A stretch of DNA of 5,110 nt from an uncultured Eubacteriales bacterium (GTDB lineage: Bacteria > Bacillota_A > Clostridia > Oscillospirales > CAG-272). The stretch lies in contig USTB01000078.1 in assembly GCA_900557635.1 (NCBI GenBank), positions 1 through 5,110 of the forward strand, read 5' to 3'. This document shows, in pieces, positions 1 through 5,050 of the stretch. How positions within the stretch are numbered: the stretch's first letter is position 1; every line of letters begins with the position of its first letter. The notes below the pieces were generated by a model. It did not search any database and was not told the origin of the DNA. It saw only the letters and a list, made by a program, of their open reading frames with translations. Made by a program: the position numbers and the translations under genes.

Positions 1-121
1 GATTGCGCAGGCTGTCGGGATTGCGCGCCTCGACGCTTTTTTCGCGCTTTTTTGCCGCAGGCTTTTTCTGCGTTCGAGAGTCGCTGCTCCCCGTTTTCCT
101 TGTTTTTTTGGTGTTTGCCAA
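1..121 (-). CDS. Partial lysine-rich CDS, N-terminus only; possibly FtsK/SpoIIIE-type DNA translocase
   Basis: Only the first 40 codons are inside the window; the gene continues past the left edge. The reading frame starts with TTG at 121-119 and is open to position 1. The start is supported by AAGGAAGG at 131-138, nine bases upstream. The visible peptide begins (M)ANTKKTRKTGSSDSR and continues with a Lys/Arg/Ala-rich stretch (QKKPAAKKREK). It has no hydrophobic segment and looks like a disordered, DNA- or membrane-surface-binding N-terminal tail. Such basic Ser/Thr/Lys tails precede the membrane domain in clostridial FtsK/SpoIIIE translocases, so that is my best guess, but the tail alone is not diagnostic. 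Ribosomal proteins, IF-2 or histone-like proteins can also begin this way. It lies 66 bp downstream of uppP on the same strand with no convincing terminator between, so co-transcription is likely. That a CDS exists here is moderately supported; its identity is weakly supported. Confidence 0.5.
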   Translation of the reverse strand, partial: MANTKKTRKTGSSDSRTQKKPAAKKREKSVEARNPDSLRN

Positions 122-130
122 ACCTTTACA

Positions 131-138
131 CCTTCCTT
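131..138 (-). promoter_or_regulatory. Ribosome binding site for the TTG-started left-edge gene
   Basis: The minus strand reads AAGGAAGG here, nine bases before the TTG at 121-119. This decides the start, because no ATG lies in frame nearby. A second purine run, AAAGG at 123-127, is too close to the TTG to act as the site. Confidence 0.5.
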
Positions 139-187
139 AATCTCAAAAACCGAAAATCAAAATCAACGTCCGTCGCTTTGACCGCTC

Positions 188-1015
188 TTATCCGAAGATC
201 ACGGCAATCAGACCTGCCGCCAGACAGTAATACGAGAAAATGCGGAAATTGGACTTGCGCGAAATGAACTGCAACAGCTTCATTGCCGCAATGCCCGAGA
301 GCGCCGCCGCGACCACGCCCGCGATGTACGCGACCATCTCACCCTGCGGTATGGGGTTGCTGACAATTTTCGGCACCTCTAAAATGTTTGCACCGAGAAT
401 GGCGGGAATGGACAAAATAAACGAAAATTTCACAGCGAATTCGCGGGAGAAGCCTTGCAACAGTCCGCCCGTGATGGTCGCGCCCGAGCGGGACAGGCCG
501 GGCAGGACGGCGCAGAACTGGCACAGTCCCACCATCACCGCACTGCGGGGCGTCATCTCGTTGATGCCGCCGTTTCCGCCCGAGAACCGATCGGATATGT
601 ACAGAACCAATGCGTTCAGCATTAGAATGAAGCCGATGACCTTGGTATGCGCGCTCAGGAGCGCCACGCCGTCCTTCATCAAAACGGCAAGGACGAGCGG
701 CACGGTAGCGAGGATGACGAAAAAGACCATCCGTTCCCGCTCGTTATAGTCGGCGAGCTTCCGTTTCCCGTGAAACAGCTTTCCCAGTCCCGTGAAAAAC
801 GCAGGGATCAGTGGGAAAATGTCGCGCCGATACACCAAAAAGACTGCGATCAGCGTTCCGAGGTGAAGCAGTACCGTAAAGGTCAGGCTGGTCTCTTCCA
901 CGTTCTCCATGCCGAATATGTTCTGCATAATGGCAAGGTGTCCGGAGGAGGAGACCGGCAAAAACTCGGTCAAGCCCTGTATGATTCCGAAAAAGATTGC
1001 GGATACTACATTCAT
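188..1015 (-). CDS. uppP: Undecaprenyl-diphosphate phosphatase (UppP/BacA)
   Basis: This 275-residue polytopic membrane protein dephosphorylates undecaprenyl pyrophosphate to undecaprenyl phosphate, recycling the lipid carrier for peptidoglycan and other wall polymers; loss or overexpression in this family changes bacitracin sensitivity. Both BacA family signatures are present: QGLTEFLPVSSSGH at residues 13-26, with E17 and H26, and LPGLSRSGAT at 171-180, with the catalytic-type R176. The length matches the family (about 270-280 residues), and hydrophobic segments run throughout to the C-terminal AAGLIAVIFG. The frame stays open far upstream to 1510, but I chose ATG at 1015 because homology to the family begins exactly there (MNVVSAIFFGIIQGLTEF) and because the upstream extension is hydrophilic and antisense to the TauE gene. 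A modest site, GGAAAGG (1026-1032), lies ten bases before the ATG. It is divergent from the half-TSUP gene and upstream of the left-edge gene. Identification is secure. Confidence 0.97.
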   Translation of the reverse strand: MNVVSAIFFGIIQGLTEFLPVSSSGHLAIMQNIFGMENVEETSLTFTVLLHLGTLIAVFLVYRRDIFPLIPAFFTGLGKLFHGKRKLADYNERERMVFFVILATVPLVLAVLMKDGVALLSAHTKVIGFILMLNALVLYISDRFSGGNGGINEMTPRSAVMVGLCQFCAVLPGLSRSGATITGGLLQGFSREFAVKFSFILSIPAILGANILEVPKIVSNPIPQGEMVAYIAGVVAAALSGIAAMKLLQFISRKSNFRIFSYYCLAAGLIAVIFG

Positions 1016-1081
1016 AATGAAAATACCTTTCCGACATGCGGCTCGATTTCCGATCCGACCGTCTTTGTCTGCACTTTGGGG

Positions 1082-1486
1082 GTGAAAATTACGAATTCCT
1101 CGGTACTTCCGCCTTCCCGCAGGGAACACGGACAGCCCGCCGTGGGTCTGCTCGCCGTCGTGGGTCTGCTGGCAGGACTGTGCAACGGACTTCTGGGAAG
1201 CGGCGGGGGCATGATCCTCTATTTTGCCCTCTCCCGCATGCACTACCGCACGGCAAAGGACCGTTTTGTGATGAATATTGCGGTGGTCAGCGTGATCACC
1301 ACCATATCCTCTCTGAATTATCTCGCGCGCGGCATCGTATCGTTCTCCGACCTTACCCCGTACGTTTTGCCGGGCATTACGGGCGGTGCGGCAGGTGCGT
1401 ATCTGACGCGCCGTCTCCGTGCGCAGACCGTAAAGATCGTCTTTGCCATCCTCACCGTCTGGGCAGGCTCCCGCATGCTTTTGTAG
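1082..1486 (+). CDS. Half-size TauE/SafE (TSUP) family membrane permease, first of a pair
   Basis: From GTG at 1082 this gives 134 residues. The signature GLLAGLCNGLLGSGGGMI (about residues 28-45) is the Gly-rich first helix of the TauE/SafE (TSUP) family, whose members move sulfite, sulfonates or other small organic anions. About four hydrophobic segments follow (roughly 19-38, 62-83, 92-110, 117-133), which is half of a normal TSUP protein of about 250 residues. TSUP proteins are built from two homologous four-helix halves, so this protein probably dimerises with the second half encoded at 1741-2166. The start is uncertain. No in-frame ATG exists between the uppP start and the first helix. 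GTG 1082 leaves a hydrophilic 20-residue lead with no good Shine-Dalgarno, whereas GTG 1142 (114 residues) starts at the helix but has AGGGA 16 bases upstream. The substrate cannot be read from sequence. The frame shows no internal stop or frameshift. Confidence 0.82.
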   Translation: MKITNSSVLPPSRREHGQPAVGLLAVVGLLAGLCNGLLGSGGGMILYFALSRMHYRTAKDRFVMNIAVVSVITTISSLNYLARGIVSFSDLTPYVLPGITGGAAGAYLTRRLRAQTVKIVFAILTVWAGSRMLL

Positions 1487-1530
1487 CCGCGCCATGGCGT
1501 TTGCAATCACCGTTACGTCTGCATCCCGCG

Positions 1531-1708
1531 TCCTTTTTCTTACCGCATCGGACGTTGTACAAGAAGTGCATCGTACAAAGTTTTTCCGCGCCGTTTTCGG
1601 CGCTCTATCCTACGCCTTTCCGCATCGGAGGTTGTACGGGAAAGCGCTCCGCACAAAGTTTTTCCGCGCCGTTTCCGGCACTCCGTCCTTCGCTTTTTCC
1701 GCATCTTC
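1531..1708 (+). repeat. 77/78-bp direct tandem repeat, about 2.3 copies, in the spacer between the TSUP halves
   Basis: Unit 1 is 1531-1607, unit 2 is 1608-1685, and a partial third copy runs 1686-1708. Shared landmarks are CCGCATCGGA at 1543 and 1620 (CCGCATC again at 1699), GTTGTAC at 1554 and 1631, and a 22-base identical block at 1575-1596 and 1653-1674 containing AAAGTTTTTCCGCGCCG. A one-base length difference lies between GTTGTAC and the identical block. Each unit can fold. In unit 1, TTGTAC (1555-1560) pairs with GTACAA (1573-1578), and GCGCCG (1588-1593) pairs with CGGCGC (1598-1603) around a TTTT loop. Unit 2 keeps weaker versions of both. The plus frame through the repeat is open and encodes a recurring RTKFFRAV peptide, but it lacks a credible start and is probably not a gene. 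The layout resembles intergenic dispersed repeats; function is unknown. Confidence 0.85.
1588..1603 (+). other. Perfect 6-bp hairpin in repeat unit 1
   Basis: GCGCCG, a TTTT loop, then CGGCGC. The run of five Ts lies just before the stem on the plus strand (1581-1585), not after it, so it does not have the order of an intrinsic terminator for the upstream TSUP gene. Repeat unit 2 has the same element in imperfect form around 1666-1681. It could attenuate transcription or protect an mRNA end between the two TSUP halves, but that is inference. Confidence 0.5.
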
Positions 1709-1718
1709 TCAAAAAATC

Positions 1719-1724
1719 AGGAGG
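1719..1724 (+). promoter_or_regulatory. Shine-Dalgarno AGGAGG with unusually long spacing to the second TSUP gene
   Basis: A consensus AGGAGG lies 16 bases before ATG 1741, well beyond the usual 5-10. An in-frame TAA at 1732-1734 blocks any earlier start in the same frame, so ATG 1741 is the first possible start. Either the long spacing weakens translation or a local fold brings the two together. Confidence 0.55.
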
Positions 1725-1740
1725 CATCCGATAACAGTAT

Positions 1741-2166
1741 ATGCTTGAATTCTGGATTGTATTTTTTGTCGCCGTTCTGAGCGGCATGGGCGTGGGCGGC
1801 GGCGGATTGCTCATCCTCTACCTCACCATGGCAAAAAACGCGCCCCAGCTTTACGCGCAGGGGGTCAATCTGTGGTTTTTCCTGTTGTGCGCCGCCTCGG
1901 CTCTGCTTCTGCACTGCCGGCGCCACCGACCCGATGCCCGCATCTGGGCGATCCTCTCGGGCGCGGGACTGCTCGGCTCGCTTATGGGAACCACGCTCAC
2001 GGGTGTGCTTCCGCTCGGATGGCTGAGACGGATCTTCGGCGGCATGCTCGTCCTGTCGGGTCTGCTTGTCCTGCGGGATGTCTCACGCGGGATGCGCCGC
2101 GGCGATGCCGGGGAGGAAGAGACAGAAGAAACGTTCAAGCCGACGCGCCGCCGTCCGAAGCAATAA
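1741..2166 (+). CDS. Half-size TauE/SafE (TSUP) family membrane permease, second of a pair
   Basis: 141 residues. The opening helix carries SGMGVGGGGLLILYL (residues 14-28), the TSUP Gly-rich signature in the form typical of clostridial half-size members. Hydrophobic segments lie at about 4-27, 42-60, 67-90 and 95-112, followed by a charged cytoplasmic-looking tail (from DVSRGMRRG, then Glu/Thr-rich and ending RRRPKQ). It is the natural partner of the protein encoded at 1082-1486: the two together match the eight-helix, two-repeat architecture of full-length TSUP transporters. They are co-directional but separated by a repeat-filled 254-bp spacer, so they need not be tightly coupled. The start ATG at 1741 is forced by an in-frame stop just upstream. 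The stop ends only 4 bp from the stop of the convergent glycosyltransferase. The transported anion is not predictable from the sequence; sulfite or another small sulfur or organic anion is the family expectation. Confidence 0.85.
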   Translation: MLEFWIVFFVAVLSGMGVGGGGLLILYLTMAKNAPQLYAQGVNLWFFLLCAASALLLHCRRHRPDARIWAILSGAGLLGSLMGTTLTGVLPLGWLRRIFGGMLVLSGLLVLRDVSRGMRRGDAGEEETEETFKPTRRRPKQ

Positions 2167-2170
2167 GCCC

Positions 2171-3379
2171 TCATCTGCCCACATGCTCTGCGACAACTGC
2201 GGAATAGACCGCCTCGCAGTCGTCTGCCATGCGCCCCACGGAGTAGTCGGACAGCACCGTCCCGCGGTTATATTCCGCCTGCCCCTGCCGCTCCGCCGCC
2301 GACATGGAAAGCTCTGCGCACAGGTCCCGCAGGAGGGGAAACGCAAGCAGAGGCGGGCAGTACCGACAGCAGAAATTGGTTTTGCGCGCCAAGGAGCGGC
2401 TTTCCGCACCGAAAATACCGAGGTAGCCGCCGTTGCCGCCCAAAACCGCAGGCAGTCCGCACGCCATCGCCTCCAGCGCCGAGCGCGACACGCCCGCAAA
2501 GCAGTCCGAGACACGCAGATAATCCGCGACCGAAACCGTGCTCCCCGCAAGCCGCACCGCTTCGCGTCCGGTGATGCGGTTCGCCTGCTCCGCCAGAAAG
2601 CGCAGGGTGTTCATGTCCGAGCCGTCTCCCACAATCAGGATCTCGGCATCCGGAACCGCCCGCACCAGGTCGGGCGCGATCTGCGCCAGCATCAGCGGCA
2701 TGGTGTCGGCATCCGGATCAATGCGGCTCACGCAGATCACGCGGCGCACGTCGGCGCGCAGTCCCAATTTTCGGCACAGCGCCTCCCGTTCTCCCGCACC
2801 TGCGGGCGAAAAACAAACGGGGTCAACACCGTTCACCGTCAGCGTTACATATGCAGGATCGAAGCCGTACTGCGTCGTGATATATGTGGCAAGGTCGGGG
2901 CTGACCGCCAGGACCCGTTCGCCCCAGTCGGTGACGCGGCGTAAAAGCGGCGTGACGCGAAACGGACTGTGTACCGTTGTGACAAAGGGAATCCCGTGCC
3001 GACGCGCCACCCGTCCGCACACAAATGCGGGGATTCTGGCATGCGCATGGATCACATCAAACGATTCCCGCCGCAAGAGAGCTTCGAGCTGTCTGCGGGC
3101 GCGGAAAACCGAAAACGCTTCCTTGCGGTTCAGGGGTATGTGCTCGACACCGACGCCGGCGGAGCGCAATTCGTCCTCTAACTCGCCGCCGTCCGATGCC
3201 ACCGTGACGCTGTGCCCGCGACGAACCAGCTCACTTGCCAGCGTCAGAATATGGGTCTCGGCGCCGCCCGTCCGCATGGTCATTGCGGCAAACAGGATCC
3301 TGCGCGGTACCGGAGGAAAACCGAACGCCGCAGAGAAGCTATCCGGTACCTCTCGGCGCGTCTCGTCTCCGCCCGTCAT
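2171..3379 (-). CDS. GT4-type (GT-B fold) glycosyltransferase
   Basis: 402 residues, cytoplasmic or membrane-associated, expected to transfer a sugar from a nucleotide-sugar donor to an envelope acceptor. The N-terminal Rossmann domain begins ILFAAMTMRTGGAETHI (28-44) with the GGAE loop; FDVIHAHARIPAF (107-119) and VTTVHSPF (133-140) follow. The C-terminal GT4 domain has NGVD (183-186), VSRID (217-221), ILIVGDGSD (247-255) and ALEAMACGLPAVLGGNGGYLG (301-321). E303 is the second Glu of the E-x7-E motif, but the first position is Ala (A295). The GGNGGYLGIFG and TNFCCR stretches recall, from memory, a clostridial GT4 group often found near pyruvyl transferases (CsaB); this is not verified. The ATG overlaps the stop of the MORN gene (ATGA), and there is no separate Shine-Dalgarno, so translation is probably coupled. 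About 25 residues precede the usual family start. Donor and acceptor are unknown. Confidence 0.92.
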   Translation of the reverse strand: MTGGDETRREVPDSFSAAFGFPPVPRRILFAAMTMRTGGAETHILTLASELVRRGHSVTVASDGGELEDELRSAGVGVEHIPLNRKEAFSVFRARRQLEALLRRESFDVIHAHARIPAFVCGRVARRHGIPFVTTVHSPFRVTPLLRRVTDWGERVLAVSPDLATYITTQYGFDPAYVTLTVNGVDPVCFSPAGAGEREALCRKLGLRADVRRVICVSRIDPDADTMPLMLAQIAPDLVRAVPDAEILIVGDGSDMNTLRFLAEQANRITGREAVRLAGSTVSVADYLRVSDCFAGVSRSALEAMACGLPAVLGGNGGYLGIFGAESRSLARKTNFCCRYCPPLLAFPLLRDLCAELSMSAAERQGQAEYNRGTVLSDYSVGRMADDCEAVYSAVVAEHVGR

Positions 3380-4245
3380 CTTGCCGCGTCCGGAATGGGA
3401 CTGACCGGCTCAGACGGCAACGCCGACGCATCCTCCTCCACGATCACGCCGTCGCGGAACTGCCCCGTGTACTTTCTGCCGCTCGGCCAGGAGTATTCAC
3501 CCTGTCCGTTGGGCTGATTATTCTTGAATTCGCCCGTGTAGCTCTCGCCGTTCGCCCACGTGAAGGTGCCGTGCCCTTCCCGCACGTCGTATTTTACGTC
3601 ACCTGTGTACGTGGAACCGTCCGAAAAGGTGTAGGTACCCTGCCCGTCTCTGGAGTCCTCATGGTAGGTGCCGCTGTAGGACGCGCCGTCCGACCATACC
3701 TGCTTGCCCTGCCCGTCCTTGAGTCCGTTCTCGAAATTGCCCGTGTAGTATGAGCCGTCCGACCATGTGTATGTGCCGTTTCCGTGCTTGACCCCGTTAA
3801 GCAGATTGCCTTCGTATACGTCGTAATCGGAATACGTGAATTTGCCGTACCCCGTGATGACTCCCGCCGTAAAGGTGCCTTCGTAAACGTCGCCGTTTCG
3901 GTAGGTCATTTTGCCCTGACCGTGCATGAGAAGCCCGCTCATCGGTCCTTCGTAAATGTTTCCGTTGGAAAACGTGACCGTTCCCGCCTCGGAATCCACT
4001 ACCGCCGTCAAGCCGTTCTCATAATACAGCGTGCCCGAAACGGGACTGCCGTCCTTGTTCGTCCATCCGAGGAACTTCACCACGCCGTCGCCGCTCGTAC
4101 TTCTCACATAGTGAAACCCGAAGGCGGACAGAATGGTATACAGCAAAAGCACCGCTCCCACCGCACACACAAACGTGATGAGCAGTACGGTGACGGTGGA
4201 GCGCCGTCTGCGCGGCCGCGAACGCTTTGCCTGTTTTTGCGTCAT
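3376..4245 (-). CDS. Membrane-anchored MORN-repeat protein
   Basis: 289 residues. A basic N-terminus (KQAKRSRPRRRR, 4-15) precedes one hydrophobic segment (about 17-43), which predicts a signal anchor with the rest outside the cell. Residues 94-253 hold seven consecutive 23-residue MORN repeats, such as NGNIYEGPMSGLLMHGQGKM, NGDVYEGTF and DGSYYTGNFENG, followed by a partial eighth to about 267. A degenerate copy at 66-93 may precede them. The tail (EEDASALPSEPVSPIP) is acidic and Pro-rich. MORN repeats form beta-hairpin rods that bind proteins or lipids; no enzymatic domain is visible, so a scaffold or surface role is inferred. I chose ATG 4245 rather than in-frame ATGs at 4308 and 4272 because AAGGAGG (4257-4263) lies 11 bases upstream and the extra 21 residues are hydrophilic. 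The stop overlaps the glycosyltransferase start. DNA in the repeats has a 69-bp period. Confidence 0.93.
   Translation of the reverse strand: MTQKQAKRSRPRRRRSTVTVLLITFVCAVGAVLLLYTILSAFGFHYVRSTSGDGVVKFLGWTNKDGSPVSGTLYYENGLTAVVDSEAGTVTFSNGNIYEGPMSGLLMHGQGKMTYRNGDVYEGTFTAGVITGYGKFTYSDYDVYEGNLLNGVKHGNGTYTWSDGSYYTGNFENGLKDGQGKQVWSDGASYSGTYHEDSRDGQGTYTFSDGSTYTGDVKYDVREGHGTFTWANGESYTGEFKNNQPNGQGEYSWPSGRKYTGQFRDGVIVEEDASALPSEPVSPIPDAAR
3445..3966 (-). repeat. Coding 69-bp tandem repeats (MORN array)
   Basis: This stretch of the MORN gene encodes seven full and one partial 23-residue repeat. The amino acid pattern is (N/D)G-x-x-Y-x-G-x(3-4)-G-x-x-x-G-x-G-x-x-x-(W/Y/F). The DNA copies are diverged (for example, the GCCGTCCGACCAT block recurs near 3686 and 3753), so recent unit gain or loss is not obvious, but copy number could vary between relatives. 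Confidence 0.85.
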
Positions 4246-4256
4246 GATATGTATAT

Positions 4257-4263
4257 CCTCCTT
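4257..4263 (-). promoter_or_regulatory. Strong ribosome binding site deciding the MORN gene start
   Basis: AAGGAGG on the minus strand, 11 bases upstream of ATG 4245. It falls inside the longer possible reading frame from 4308 and has no competitor of equal strength upstream of the ATGs at 4308 or 4272. Confidence 0.7.
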
Positions 4264-4344
4264 CGGTTTCATTTGCCGGTCGGTTTTCGTCGGTTTCGCC
4301 GATTTCATTGATTTCGTTTATGATATCGGGCGTACCCGCGTCAT

Positions 4345-4367
4345 GACGGCATCTGCTTACAGCCGTC
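4345..4367 (-). other. 6-bp hairpin in the spacer between the two-helix membrane gene and the MORN gene
   Basis: GACGGC (4345-4350) pairs with GCCGTC (4362-4367) around an 11-base loop. It lies shortly after the upstream gene's stop on the minus strand. No T-run follows it in the direction of transcription, so it is not a standard terminator; it could be an mRNA-processing or stability element. An overlapping smaller stem (4365-4368 with 4374-4377) is followed by five Ts only on the plus strand, where no gene needs a terminator. Confidence 0.35.
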
Positions 4368-4381
4368 CGCGCGGGACTTTT

Positions 4382-5032
4382 TCAGAAAAATCGTTTGATA
4401 AAGTTGTTCAGCATGGTCAAAAGCTCCTCGGCAAAGAAGGTGATCAGCACGGAGACCGCAAGTCCGACTGCCATGCCTAAAATTGCCGTTCCGAAGCCGC
4501 CCTCGTCATGACCGAAAATGCTTTCGGCACGCGCGGTGCAGTCGGCAGGGATGTAGAGCGCGCCGTTCAGGTAGTCCGACGCCGTGCTCATGTTCGCGCG
4601 ACGCGCGTCCGCCGCCGACTTCTTGCCCGACGCGTGGCACTTCGCTTTGCCGTTGTGCGCCGTAGCGTCCGATTCGTCGGTCTGTTCCTGCGCGCCTGTC
4701 TGCACATCTGTGCATGCGTCCGCCTGCGCACCTGCGCACGCCTCCGCATACGTGTCCTCTCTGCCCGCAATCGCCACCACACGGCGGAATGCGGAATACT
4801 TTCCGCGCATTGCCGCACGGATCCAGAAGGAGGGCGCGATCCCAAGCTCCGCTAAGGTCTTGGCTTCGCCCGCCGAATGCGCCCGCTCCTGCAAAAGCCG
4901 ACGCACGATCCTTCCCGGGACCCTTCGCTGAAAGGTCGCGGCAATCACGGCAACGCCCAGACCCAGAAACATGCACCACGCAAACAGGCGCAGTGTTGTT
5001 CCGCGATATGTCGTCAAAAAGCTGAAATCCAT
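4382..5032 (-). CDS. Unrecognised two-helix membrane protein with a Cys/Ala-repeat linker
   Basis: 216 residues. It begins MDFSFLTTYRGTTLRLF and has hydrophobic segments at about 15-34 and 180-201. Between them is a basic, partly helical region (FQRRVPGRIVRRLLQERAHS at 34-53, then EAKTLAELG) and a hydrophilic linker rich in Ala, Asp, Gln and Thr (about 92-150). The linker contains two tandem octapeptides, AEACAGAQ (96-103) and ADACTDVQ (104-111). Before the second helix stands NGALYIPADCTARAE (156-170). I vaguely recall clostridial conserved proteins with a similar N-terminal helix, a KTLxELG motif and a YIP motif before a last helix, but I cannot name a family, and no catalytic motif is evident. 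I chose ATG 5032 over in-frame ATG 5044 and GTG 5053 because GGAGGT (5037-5042) lies just upstream of it. A 136-bp spacer separates it from the MORN gene on the same strand, so an operon is plausible. Being a real gene is well supported; function is unknown. Confidence 0.8.
   Translation of the reverse strand: MDFSFLTTYRGTTLRLFAWCMFLGLGVAVIAATFQRRVPGRIVRRLLQERAHSAGEAKTLAELGIAPSFWIRAAMRGKYSAFRRVVAIAGREDTYAEACAGAQADACTDVQTGAQEQTDESDATAHNGKAKCHASGKKSAADARRANMSTASDYLNGALYIPADCTARAESIFGHDEGGFGTAILGMAVGLAVSVLITFFAEELLTMLNNFIKRFF
4700..4747 (-). repeat. 24-bp in-frame tandem duplication encoding two Cys-containing octapeptides
   Basis: The two 24-base units match at about 18 of 24 positions by eye and encode AEACAGAQ and ADACTDVQ. 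The differences are mostly transitions, suggesting an older duplication inside the linker of the two-helix membrane protein. A third, decayed copy may follow (TGAQEQTD). Confidence 0.6.
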
Positions 5033-5036
5033 TTTT

Positions 5037-5042
5037 ACCTCC
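5037..5042 (-). promoter_or_regulatory. Ribosome binding site for the two-helix membrane protein
   Basis: The minus strand reads GGAGGTAAAA immediately before ATG 5032; the core GGAGG is five bases from the start codon. In-frame starts at 5044 and 5053 would place this site inside the coding region. Confidence 0.65.
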
Positions 5043-5050
5043 ATCGGGGG

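Noticed and set aside
52..267. 71-residue plus-strand ORF at the left edge
   Set aside because: It is antisense to the TTG-started gene and the end of uppP, with no ribosome binding site and a Phe/Ser-rich composition that mirrors lysine codons on the other strand.
1016..1510. N-terminal extension of uppP by an open frame up to 1510
   Set aside because: The extension is hydrophilic, His/Arg-rich and antisense to the first TSUP gene. UppP family homology begins at ATG 1015, giving the normal 275-residue length.
1531..1708. Tandem repeat as a CRISPR array
   Set aside because: Units are contiguous with no unique spacers, only about 2.3 copies and 77-78 bp long; no cas gene is present.
1443..1748. 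101-residue plus-strand frame through the tandem repeat, with two RTKFFRAV copies
   Set aside because: It starts inside the first TSUP gene without a ribosome binding site, overlaps the start of the second TSUP gene, and its repetition follows from the DNA repeat. The 78-bp spacing happens to preserve frame.
2300..2420. Possible frameshift in the C-terminal part of the glycosyltransferase (Cys-rich TNFCCRYCPP stretch)
   Set aside because: The frame continues with GT4-like sequence on both sides and, as far as I remember the family, a TNF-C-R segment is expected here.
2066..3404. Long plus-strand frames (for example 2066-2944 and 2538-3404) opposite the glycosyltransferase
   Set aside because: They are His/Arg/Ser-rich shadows of a GC-rich gene that has clear GT4 motifs on the minus strand.
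3784..4311. 175-residue plus-strand ORF over the MORN gene
   Set aside because: It is antisense to the MORN repeats, shows no domain of its own and has no ribosome binding site.
4365..4382. Plus-strand GTCC-GCGCG-GGAC stem followed by TTTTT as an intrinsic terminator
   Set aside because: The stem is only four base pairs and no plus-strand gene ends nearby. The T-run overlaps the stop of the minus-strand gene.
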